Positions 49,809-56,544 of a stretch of 64,000 nucleotides of DNA are shown here, in pieces (the first letter of the stretch is position 1; every line of letters starts with the position of its first letter). The stretch covers positions 992,001 to 1,056,000 of the forward strand of contig JADKKO010000004.1 in assembly GCA_016720465.1 (NCBI GenBank). Direction: 5' to 3'. This DNA is from Holophagaceae bacterium. Lineage in GTDB: Bacteria > Acidobacteriota > Holophagae > Holophagales > Holophagaceae. The notes under the pieces were generated by a model. That model had not been told where the DNA came from, did not search any database, and was given only the letters and a program-made list of their open reading frames with translations. A program made the position numbers and the translations under genes.

Positions 49809-51647
49809 ATGAAATACCTGGACGACGCCCGCGACATCAAGTTCAACCTCTTCGAGTGGCTGGATCTCGACGCGGTCCTGGCCTCCGACGCCTACGGCGA
49901 GTTCGACCGCGAGCAGCTGGAGATGGTGCTGGACGAGGCCCTGAAGGTCAGCAAGGGCAGCGTCGCGGCCTGCAACGAAGCGGGGGACCGGATCGGGGCC
50001 CGCTTTGAGAATGGCAAGGTGAGCCTGCCGGAGGGCTTCGCAACGGCCTACCAGGACCTGGCTTCCGGGGGCTGGATCAGCCCCACCATGCGCCCCGACT
50101 TCGGGGGCATGGGCCTGCCCGAATCGGTGGGGACCGGCATCAGCGAGTTCATCATGGGGGCCAATACCGCCGTCAGCCTGCAGATCCTGCTCAACCGCGG
50201 CGCCGCCCACCTCATCGAGAATTTCGGTACGGATGCGCTCAAGGCCACCTACTGCGAGCGCATGTACACCGGCGAGTGGACCGGCACCATGTGCCTCACG
50301 GAAGCCGGCGCCGGCAGCGACCTCGGGGAGATCAAGACCACGGCCGTCCAGCAGGCCGACGGGAGCTACCTCCTCACCGGTGAAAAGATCTTCATCACCA
50401 GCGGCGAGCACGACCTGACCCCCAACATCATCCACGCGGTCCTGGCCCGCATACCCGGGGCGCCCGCCGGCGCCAAGGGCCTCAGCCTGTTCGTGGTCCC
50501 CAAGGTCCGCGTGAAGGCGGATGGCTCCCTGGGCGAGCCCAATGATGTGATTTGCGCTGGCATCGAGCACAAGCTCGGCATCCACGGCTCCCCCACCTGC
50601 AGCCTCGTGTTCGGTAGCGGCGGCGCCTGCCAGGGCTTCCTGCTGGGCCAGGAGGGCCAGGGCATCAGCCTCATGTTCCAGATGATGAACGCGGCCCGCT
50701 ACGAAGTGGGCATCCAGGGCCTCAGCATCTCCTCGGCCGCCCACCAGGCCGCCCTCGCCTACTCCCGCGAGCGGCTCCAGGGCCGCCTGTTCTCGAACAA
50801 GAAGGCCGACGCCCCCCAGGCCCCCATCGTGCAGCACCCCGAGGTGCGCCGCTCCCTGCTGCTGCAGGCCGCCTATGTGCAGGCCATGCGCGCCCTGGTC
50901 TCCTACACGGGCTGGTGCATGGACATGGCCCATTCGACCAAAGGCGAGGACAAGGACCGCTGGCAGGGGCTGGTGGAGCTGTTCACGCCGGTGTGCAAGG
51001 CCTGGAGTTCGGACTGGGGCTTCCGCGTGACAGAATGGGCGCTCCAGACCTTCGGCGGCTACGGCTACACCATGGACTACCCCGCCGAGCAGTACCTGCG
51101 GGACTGCAAGATCGCCTCCATCTACGAGGGCACCAACGGCATCCAGGCCCTGGACCTGGTGGGACGGAAATTCCGCATGCAGGACGGGCGCCCGGTGAAG
51201 CACCTGCTGGGCCTGGTGGCGGAAAACGCCCAGGGGCTCGCATCGGACCCGGTGCTTGGGCCTTCCGCGCAGCAGCTCGGTTCGGCTGTGAAGGCCATGG
51301 GCGCGGTGCTCACCGAGATCCCCGCCCGCGAAGACGGCCTGCTGCTGACGGTGCTCAATGCCGTGCCCATCCTCGACATGCTCGGCCACCTGGTCGGCGG
51401 CCACCTGCTGCTGCAGCAGGCTTCGGTAGCCAAAGCCAAGCTGGCGGCGCTCTTGCAGGAACGGGGCGTGGCTGCAGAGGATGACGCGGCGGTCCGCGCC
51501 CTTCTCACCGAAAGCCCCGAAGCCGCCTTCTACCACAACAAGATCCAAGCCGCGATCCACTTCGCCCATCGCGGCCTGCCCCTGGTGGCGGCCCAGGCCG
51601 TGGCCCTGCGGGTGGGAGAGACGGCGCCCATGGACGCGGTTCTTTAA
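49809..51647 (+). CDS. acyl-CoA dehydrogenase, DmdC/FadE long form
   Basis: A 612-residue acyl-CoA dehydrogenase with the extended C-terminal domain typical of 3-methylmercaptopropionyl-CoA dehydrogenase (DmdC) and related FadE-like enzymes. Signatures: LTEAGAGSDLGEIKTTA for the flavin side, FGGYGYTMDYPAEQYLRDCK, and IYEGTNGIQALDLVGRK, which matches the DmdC form of the catalytic-loop segment. Residues about 470-600 are the additional helical domain. GGAGGTCCC lies before the ATG. It may work on branched or substituted acyl-CoAs. The carboxyltransferase gene is on the same strand, but the artefact tract between them hides whether they form an operon. Confidence 0.9.
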   Translation: MKYLDDARDIKFNLFEWLDLDAVLASDAYGEFDREQLEMVLDEALKVSKGSVAACNEAGDRIGARFENGKVSLPEGFATAYQDLASGGWISPTMRPDFGGMGLPESVGTGISEFIMGANTAVSLQILLNRGAAHLIENFGTDALKATYCERMYTGEWTGTMCLTEAGAGSDLGEIKTTAVQQADGSYLLTGEKIFITSGEHDLTPNIIHAVLARIPGAPAGAKGLSLFVVPKVRVKADGSLGEPNDVICAGIEHKLGIHGSPTCSLVFGSGGACQGFLLGQEGQGISLMFQMMNAARYEVGIQGLSISSAAHQAALAYSRERLQGRLFSNKKADAPQAPIVQHPEVRRSLLLQAAYVQAMRALVSYTGWCMDMAHSTKGEDKDRWQGLVELFTPVCKAWSSDWGFRVTEWALQTFGGYGYTMDYPAEQYLRDCKIASIYEGTNGIQALDLVGRKFRMQDGRPVKHLLGLVAENAQGLASDPVLGPSAQQLGSAVKAMGAVLTEIPAREDGLLLTVLNAVPILDMLGHLVGGHLLLQQASVAKAKLAALLQERGVAAEDDAAVRALLTESPEAAFYHNKIQAAIHFAHRGLPLVAAQAVALRVGETAPMDAVL

Positions 51648-51682
51648 TCCACGAAATTCTGCTGACGACCTAGGTGGAGGGG

Positions 51683-52048
51683 TTACAGCTCCAGCTCCAG
51701 TGTGGCTTTCAGTGCTTCCCCGATCGCTTTCATCACGCTGCTTTCCGCTTTTCCCAGGCGTTTCACCAGCCTTTCCTTGTCCACGGTGAAGAGTTGCGTG
51801 CAGTTGGCCCAACTGGGCGCGGAAAGGCCCGTAGCTTTGGTTTTGGGAATGGGGATGTAGAAGACAAAGGGGCGGCCGCTGGTGGTGAGCGGCACCACGA
51901 TGGTGGTGCGGGCGCCATGGGCGTGGTTGCCGAGATCCGTCTGGAGGATGACGCTGGGCCGGAAACCGCCCTGCTCGGAACCCCGTCGTGGCTCGAAATT
52001 AAGCATCCAAATTTCCCCACGATTGCACGTTTGCAAGTGCTCGCTCAT
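51683..52048 (-). CDS. MazF/PemK family toxin
   Basis: A 121-residue mRNA-interferase-type toxin. The family opening NRGEIWMLNFEPRRGSEQGG, the conserved GFRPSVILQTD strand and TTIVVPLTTS are all present, with the catalytic Arg in the FRPSVIL region and the Thr in PLTT. It should cleave mRNA at specific short sites when freed from its antitoxin. Its ATG overlaps the stop of the upstream antitoxin by four bases, the normal order (antitoxin first). There is no sign of damage, so the pair is probably functional. Confidence 0.9.
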   Translation of the reverse strand: MSEHLQTCNRGEIWMLNFEPRRGSEQGGFRPSVILQTDLGNHAHGARTTIVVPLTTSGRPFVFYIPIPKTKATGLSAPSWANCTQLFTVDKERLVKRLGKAESSVMKAIGEALKATLELEL

Positions 52049-52380
52049 CGGGCGGAGCCCGGCTTTCCAGCCTTTCCCTTGGATGTTGTACCGGGCTTGG
52101 CGGTAGAAACCGCAGCGCCCTTGGGCTTAGCCCCATAGGCCTTCCGCTTAGGTTCTGACACCACCTGGGCCTGGGCAGCCATGGCGTAGCTTACGTCCTG
52201 GGCCTCGGCGTCCTCAGCGTAGGCACGCCAGTCGTGGGCAAGACGCTTCCGGGCGGCGGATTCCTGCTCTCGGCGGATCAGATCAGCAAGAAATGCGTTT
52301 ACGCTGAGCGCGCTTCGGCGTGCCGCTTCTTGCAGGAATTGGCCCAGGCTTTCATCAATGCGAAGGGTGGTGCTGAACAT
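52045..52380 (-). CDS. ribbon-helix-helix antitoxin
   Basis: A 111-residue antitoxin. The N-terminal ribbon-helix-helix (about 1-45: FSTTLRIDESLGQFLQEAA, then SALSVNAFLADLIRREQ) binds DNA; the remainder is hydrophilic and rich in Lys, Ala and Gly, long for the family and expected to wrap or mask the toxin. It is the first gene of the pair and is followed by the toxin with a four-base overlap. A perfect palindrome 14 bases before its start is the likely autoregulatory operator. Confidence 0.87.
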   Translation of the reverse strand: MFSTTLRIDESLGQFLQEAARRSALSVNAFLADLIRREQESAARKRLAHDWRAYAEDAEAQDVSYAMAAQAQVVSEPKRKAYGAKPKGAAVSTAKPGTTSKGKAGKPGSAR

Positions 52381-52394
52381 GATGCGCTCCTTAT

Positions 52395-52409
52395 CATCAT
52401 TTTATGATG
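52395..52409 (-). promoter_or_regulatory. palindromic operator of the toxin-antitoxin unit
   Basis: CATCATTTTATGATG has perfect six-base arms around a three-base centre, in an AT-rich promoter stretch just upstream of the antitoxin ATG at 52380. This is the usual place for autoregulation by a ribbon-helix-helix antitoxin. Confidence 0.65.
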
Positions 52410-52532
52410 GCATAAAAAAACATCAATAGGAGATTCGTGTGTTTTTTGGATGTCCCACCCTTATGCCTCGGTCGCTCCTCATTTCCCACACCAATAGGCC
52501 TTAAACTATTGGGTCACCCGAACGGTACCCGC

Positions 52533-53915
52533 ATGCTCCGAACCACCCTTCTCACATCCATCTTGCTGGTCGCAGTGAATGCGTGCGCCCAGCAGCCTTC
52601 GGCCCCGGAAACCGCGAAGACCAATGTCTTCGAAGCCACCTCCAACGCGGTGCGGCCGGGCGATTCGGTGGGCCTGCGCTGGGACTGCGCGGTGGCGGGG
52701 AAGGTGCGGCTGGACCCGGGCGGGCTGGTGATGGAAGCCAGGGGCCAGGCCACCGTGAAACCGTCCGCCACCACCATCTACACCCTCACCGAGGCCAAAC
52801 CCGGCGGCGCGAGGCTGGGCCGCCTGGAAGTGCGCATCGAACCCTACGCGCCCTATGGCGAGCCCGCGAAAGTCTGCGCCTTCGAGGCCAGCACCCACGC
52901 GGTGCTGCCGGGCGAGCCGGTGGTGCTGCACTGGACCTGCACGGGCACCGCCAAGGTGAAGCTGGAGCCCGGCGGCCTGGAATTGGACGGCCAAAGTGAG
53001 ATCACCGTGACGCCGCTCGAGACCACGCGCTACACCATCACCGCTTCCAACTTCGCCGGTGGCGCTTCCCGCACGGTGGAAGTGCAGGTGCTGAAATCCC
53101 CTGCGGGCGAACCGGCCCGGGTCTGCGCCTTCACGGCGGAGCAGAGCGCCATCCGGCCCGGCGAGCCCGTGGAGCTGCGCTGGGAGTGCGTGGGCGATTC
53201 CAAAGTGCGCCTTGAGCCTGGCGGGTTGGAACTGGACGGCAAGGACCGGATCACGGTGCAGCCCACAGAAACCACCGTCTACACGCTGAGCGCCGCGAAC
53301 ATCCTGGGCGGCTCCAGTCGCAGCCTGGAGATCCGCGTCATCCCCGGGCTTCCCGAGCGTCCGGCCCCAGCAACGGAAGCCCCGAAGACCGCCGAGGCCG
53401 CTTCGATGCCCGGCATCCAGCCCGCCGTGGCGAAACCCGCCCCGGCCGTAGCCAAGAATCTGAAGGCCGCGCCCGCAGCGGCGTCCACGGCCCCTCCATC
53501 CCCTGCATCGGCATCCGTGGCCCCGGCGCCGGAGAATGCCGGCGAATCAAAGCTCACTGCGTTCCGCGAGGCCAATCTGCCCCTCGCCATCGCGCTGAGC
53601 GAAGCGGAGCGGGCTGCTGCGCCCCAGGGGCAGTGGACCTTGCGCCTGGTGGTCTCGGGCTCCGTCGCTGGACTCAAGGTATTGGCCAAACACGGTGGCA
53701 AGGATGCAGAGGACCTCATGGTGCTGCCCTTCGTGCGCAAGGACGGCTTCCGATGGTGGCAGGCCTGCTACGGCGCCTTCCCCAGCAAGGCAGCCGCGCT
53801 CCAGGCCTACGCCAAACTTCCGGAGGCCTTGCGCAAGGCGCTGTCCACGCCCCTGCCATTGCATCTGGACCGGTTGCCCGGAGACTTGCCGAAGGCCGCC
53901 GAACCCCAGGGCTGA
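52533..53915 (+). CDS. exported lipoprotein-like protein with three Ig-like repeats and SPOR domain
   Basis: A 460-residue exported protein. The N-terminus (LRTTLLTSILLVAVNAC) looks like a lipoprotein signal with Cys18, though the lipobox VNAC is imperfect. Three tandem Ig-like repeats of about 78 residues lie at 28-103, 110-187 and 193-271, each with a P-G-E/D-x-V-x-L-x-W-x-C core (for example LPGEPVVLHWTC). A Pro/Ala-rich linker (275-355) leads to a SPOR-type domain (about 375-455) that normally binds denuded septal peptidoglycan. It may tether an outer-membrane or surface partner to the cell wall. The ATG at 52533 gives the signal; an earlier GTG at 52437 does not. Confidence 0.72.
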   Translation: MLRTTLLTSILLVAVNACAQQPSAPETAKTNVFEATSNAVRPGDSVGLRWDCAVAGKVRLDPGGLVMEARGQATVKPSATTIYTLTEAKPGGARLGRLEVRIEPYAPYGEPAKVCAFEASTHAVLPGEPVVLHWTCTGTAKVKLEPGGLELDGQSEITVTPLETTRYTITASNFAGGASRTVEVQVLKSPAGEPARVCAFTAEQSAIRPGEPVELRWECVGDSKVRLEPGGLELDGKDRITVQPTETTVYTLSAANILGGSSRSLEIRVIPGLPERPAPATEAPKTAEAASMPGIQPAVAKPAPAVAKNLKAAPAAASTAPPSPASASVAPAPENAGESKLTAFREANLPLAIALSEAERAAAPQGQWTLRLVVSGSVAGLKVLAKHGGKDAEDLMVLPFVRKDGFRWWQACYGAFPSKAAALQAYAKLPEALRKALSTPLPLHLDRLPGDLPKAAEPQG

Positions 53916-53925
53916 TCAGCGGCGT

Positions 53926-54384
53926 TCAGGATTTCGCGCAGGCGCGGAAGGCCGGGAGATGATGGCTCCGCGAGGACTCCTGGAGATGGCGGAGCACCAT
54001 CCGCACATCGCTTTCGCGGACCTGGGACAGCAGCCGTTCGTACATGGCGATGGAGGCTTCCTCGGTTTTCACGCCCAGGGCGCAGGCCTCGGGCAGCGTG
54101 GTGGGTATGGTGGGCGGAGCCCCCTGGCTGGGGTTCGGAGGGATTTCAACTTGATGCGCGCGGAAGAGGTCCAACAGGGCCTCCTGGCCGCGGCGCTCCA
54201 GGTCCGCGATGGCGAGGAAGGGTTCCACAGGGCCGAACCTGGCCAGCACCGCGGCGTAGGCGGCTTCGGCCTTGCGTGCGTCGGCCAAGGCTTCCAGCAG
54301 CGCGTCCCGCGTGGCATCCGGCAGCGGCGGCGGCGGGGGTACAGGGGCTGGAATGGGCGCCTGGGCGACCAGGAATGGCAGCAT
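53926..54384 (-). CDS. DUF2202 ferritin-like protein
   Basis: A 152-residue protein. The N-terminus is hydrophobic and Pro-rich (MLPFLVAQAPIPAPVPPPPP), either a signal or an anchor. The remainder is a helical DUF2202/ferritin-like bundle with regularly placed Glu and His (TLPEACALGVKTEEASIAMY, HLQESSRSHHLPAF), suggesting a metal-binding centre. It is the last gene of the leftward ArsR-RND operon, 88 bases after DUF302, so its membership is probable but not certain. Function unknown; metal or redox handling is inferred. Confidence 0.65.
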   Translation of the reverse strand: MLPFLVAQAPIPAPVPPPPPLPDATRDALLEALADARKAEAAYAAVLARFGPVEPFLAIADLERRGQEALLDLFRAHQVEIPPNPSQGAPPTIPTTLPEACALGVKTEEASIAMYERLLSQVRESDVRMVLRHLQESSRSHHLPAFRACAKS

Positions 54385-54472
54385 GCCGCACGATCCTTCC
54401 GGGAACGGGAAGCGGAAAAAATTCCCGCCTCGATTTTCCCATGCCCTGTCCAGTGGCCCCGGAAACCCTTCG

Positions 54473-54859
54473 CTAGATGCGCTCCAGCGCGGCCTGCAAG
54501 CTGGCTTTGACTTCCGCCGCCTGGGCCGGATCCAGCCGTTCGGTGAGCGTGAACAGCGCCCTGGGATTCACGGCGGTGACCTCGACGGCGTGGGGCAGTT
54601 CGCGCACCACCACATTGCAGGGCAGCAGCACCGCCACCTCCGGCTCCACGGCCATGGCTTCGAAGGCTACGGCTGGAAGACAGGCGCCGAGGATCACGCG
54701 GCGCACAGAATCCTTGCCGAGCTTGGCCTTGAAGATGGCCTGGGTATCCATTTCCGTGGGGATCCCGAACCCTTCCGCCAGGAGCGCATCGCGCGTGCGC
54801 GCAAGCACGTCATCAAAATCGGCGCCGGGCAAGGATTTGGTGAATGCGTAGGTAGACAT
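54473..54859 (-). CDS. DUF302 family protein
   Basis: A 128-residue protein with the DUF302 pattern: FTKSLPGADFDDVLARTRDAL, the Cys-bearing LGACLPAVAFEAMAVEPEV and VLLPCNVVVRE. The GAGGAG six bases ahead of the ATG at 54859 sets the start. It begins two bases after the rhodanese stop, so translational coupling is likely. DUF302 proteins frequently occur near sulfur and redox operons, often with rhodanese and thioredoxin, but no reaction is known. The two conserved Cys (in GACLP and LPCNV) could bind a sulfur species or metal. Confidence 0.78.
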   Translation of the reverse strand: MSTYAFTKSLPGADFDDVLARTRDALLAEGFGIPTEMDTQAIFKAKLGKDSVRRVILGACLPAVAFEAMAVEPEVAVLLPCNVVVRELPHAVEVTAVNPRALFTLTERLDPAQAAEVKASLQAALERI

Positions 54860-54861
54860 GG

Positions 54862-55200
54862 TCAACTCCTCAGGGTGGTCCAAGGACCGGCATTATGGAC
54901 ATCGGTGAAGCCCAACCGCTTCAGCAGGGCCACGGCCATGGCGCTGCGGGAACCGCTGGCGCAGCAGAGCACCACGGCCCGCGCTCGGTCGAGTTCTCCG
55001 CTGCGGGCCTGGAGATCATCCAGCGGGATGTTTTTCGATCCTTCAATGTGCCCGCCGCGGAATTCGCCGGGGGTCCGCACGTCCACCACCTGGGCGCCGC
55101 CGGCCAGCAGCGCCGAGCATTGCTCCGCAGAGAGGCCGCGCCTCCGCAACAGCATCCAGGCCAGGCCCAGGAGGACGGGAATCCAGATCCAGGCGGTCAT
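54862..55200 (-). CDS. membrane-anchored rhodanese-like protein
   Basis: A 112-residue protein. An N-terminal membrane helix (WIWIPVLLGLAWMLLRR) anchors a single rhodanese domain (VVDVRTPGEFRGGHIEGSKN) with catalytic C80 in VVLCCASGSRS, the active loop typical of sulfurtransferases. It should move sulfane sulfur between donors such as persulfides and acceptors at the inner membrane. Its ATG overlaps the thioredoxin stop by four bases, and its stop lies two bases before DUF302, so all three are one translational group. The second Cys (C79) next to the catalytic one is unusual and may matter. Confidence 0.87.
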   Translation of the reverse strand: MTAWIWIPVLLGLAWMLLRRRGLSAEQCSALLAGGAQVVDVRTPGEFRGGHIEGSKNIPLDDLQARSGELDRARAVVLCCASGSRSAMAVALLKRLGFTDVHNAGPWTTLRS

Positions 55201-55523
55201 CGGGCTCCCGCTGCTTCCAACGCCTGCACCAGGGTCGGAGCCTGCTGGACGCCGACCCAGCGTTTGGCGATCTGCCCGCCTTTGAGCACCACCAGCGTGG
55301 GAATGCTCTGCACGCCGAAGGTCGCGGCAAGCTGGGGCTCTTCATCCACGTTGACCTTCGCGATGATGGCTTTCGCGCCGAGGGTGTCCGAAACCTGATC
55401 AAGGATGGGGCCCTGCATGCGGCAAGGACCGCACCATGGGGCCCAGAAATCAATGAGGACCGGCGAGTCCTGCTTGGCGAGCTTATCGAAGGCTCCGGTG
55501 GTGGCGTGGATGACGTTGGACAT
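55197..55523 (-). CDS. trxA: thioredoxin
   Basis: A 108-residue thioredoxin with the canonical active site WCGPC (C31, C34) in DFWAPWCGPCR and the cis-Pro in SIPTLVV. It has no signal peptide. It lies between a small DUF6132-like membrane protein (18 bases upstream) and the rhodanese gene (four-base overlap) inside the operon. In this company it probably regenerates thiols after sulfur transfer by the rhodanese or the DUF302 protein, or reduces the ArsR sensor. It need not be the housekeeping thioredoxin of the cell. Confidence 0.9.
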   Translation of the reverse strand: MSNVIHATTGAFDKLAKQDSPVLIDFWAPWCGPCRMQGPILDQVSDTLGAKAIIAKVNVDEEPQLAATFGVQSIPTLVVLKGGQIAKRWVGVQQAPTLVQALEAAGAR

Positions 55524-55541
55524 GTGGAACTCCTAATGAGG

Positions 55542-55718
55542 TTATTTGCTGAAGGCCCAGATGAGGCCCATGACGCCGCCGTAGAGCATGGTGCGGAGCG
55601 GCGTGGCAGTGAGGGGGCAGGTGCCGGTGCGGCAGCCCACGAGTTTTTGATAGGCGAAGCCCAGGACCGCGCCGACGGCCAGGCCCAGGAGGATGCGCTT
55701 GGCGAGGAGCAGGTTCAT
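55542..55718 (-). CDS. small membrane protein (DUF6132-like)
   Basis: A 58-codon gene overlapping the heme-binding protein gene by four bases. Two hydrophobic helices (RILLGLAVGAVLGFAYQKL and TMLYGGVMGLIWAF) are joined by a short loop with two Cys (VGCRTGTCPLT). The CRTGTCPLT motif followed by TP-L-R is that of the DUF6132 family, which frequently accompanies YgaP-like rhodanese and sulfur genes. The Cys pair lies at the membrane surface and could accept sulfur or form a disulfide. Function unknown. Confidence 0.75.
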   Translation of the reverse strand: MNLLLAKRILLGLAVGAVLGFAYQKLVGCRTGTCPLTATPLRTMLYGGVMGLIWAFSK

Positions 55719-56245
55719 GGCAACTTCCTGGCTGGCACTTCGACCCAGAACCAGCCACGCAGGTCCCCGGCCTGGTAGCCAGTGGCTTGGTCCCGGGGAT
55801 ACTTCTTTTCGAGCGCCGAACGCACGCCTGGGGCAATGTCTTTTTCCGGGCCGTGGCAGACCAGGCAGGCCTGTCCGAGACGGATCGGGAGGAGCGCTTG
55901 CATGCCCCCATCCGGAGCCTGGATGAAGCGCGGTTCGGCGACTTTCTCGGCCACCATCGCTTCGGCCCAGGCGGGGGTGCGGTTGGACGGATTGCGCAAT
56001 TTCGTGGAGGTTCGCCCCATGCGGACTCCGTGGCTTCGGCCCACTTTTTCGGCCATGGCGGGGGCTTCGTTTTGGCAGACTTCGATGGCTTTCTCCGGGC
56101 CCTGGGCCTTCAGGACTTCCTGGAGGCGGCCCATGAGCATTCCCGCCAGTTCCGTGCGGGCAGCCTCGGCTTTCGCCCGGAGGTTCCCTTCCTGGGCAGG
56201 TGCGACAACGCAGAGCGGAATGGCGAGCAGCGCAACGGATTTCAT
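55715..56245 (-). CDS. exported heme-binding DUF3365 protein
   Basis: A 176-residue protein with a signal peptide (about 1-18). The mature part resembles DUF3365 (Tll0287-like): RMGRTSTKLRNPSNRTPAW near residue 75 and a C-type heme motif CLVCH (C127, C130, H131) in the second half. Tll0287-like proteins bind heme and are suggested redox or signalling sensors. It should sit in the periplasm. The ATG overlaps the DUF2892 stop by four bases and its own stop overlaps the start of the next small gene, so it is inside the operon. It could pass electrons from oxidation of a reduced sulfur substrate. Confidence 0.8.
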   Translation of the reverse strand: MKSVALLAIPLCVVAPAQEGNLRAKAEAARTELAGMLMGRLQEVLKAQGPEKAIEVCQNEAPAMAEKVGRSHGVRMGRTSTKLRNPSNRTPAWAEAMVAEKVAEPRFIQAPDGGMQALLPIRLGQACLVCHGPEKDIAPGVRSALEKKYPRDQATGYQAGDLRGWFWVEVPARKLP

Positions 56246-56457
56246 GGCTTCACCCCGCACTCGGACACGTCTTCCTTCACCCCGAGCTTGCGCAGGATGG
56301 TCACCATCAGGCACCAATTGGTGAAGGCGCTTTGGAGGAGGTTGGCGCCCACGAAAGCCGTGAACCACAGGAAGTAGGGGCTCACGAAATGCGCGAGCAG
56401 AAGGCTGGCCAGGATGAAGGTGCCGGCGATGGCGTGAAGGGCGCGGTTGACGGTCAT
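56242..56457 (-). CDS. DUF2892 membrane protein (YgaP-tail-like)
   Basis: A 71-residue protein with the DUF2892 form: TVNRALHAIAGTFILASLLL, a second helix at FLWFTAFVGANLLQSA and the family end FTNWCLMVTILRKLGV. DUF2892 is the membrane part of YgaP, a rhodanese of E. coli. Here it is separate, and a rhodanese follows three genes later. The start is preceded by GGAG and lies 87 bases after the RND stop, where a short repeat-like stretch (GGCTGTGGGCTATCAGC) intervenes. Confidence 0.8.
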   Translation of the reverse strand: MTVNRALHAIAGTFILASLLLAHFVSPYFLWFTAFVGANLLQSAFTNWCLMVTILRKLGVKEDVSECGVKP

Positions 56458-56544
56458 GAGGTCTCCTCAAGGGACGGATTGATTGTTGGTTGTGGGCTGT
56501 GGGCTATCAGCTCTCAGCTATGAGCTTTGCTCATTAATGTTGGC
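56458..56544 (-). repeat. degenerate GGCTATCAGCTCTCAGC-type spacer repeat
   Basis: Between the RND pump and DUF2892 genes, words such as GGTTGTGGGCTGTGGGC, TATCAGCTCTCAGCTATGAGC and TGTTGGCTCATGGCCCATAGC recur in direct and inverted form. It can form small hairpins. It resembles the intergenic word-repeats at 27.7 and 46.1 kb in style, and separates the efflux genes from the sulfur genes within the operon. Confidence 0.45.
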
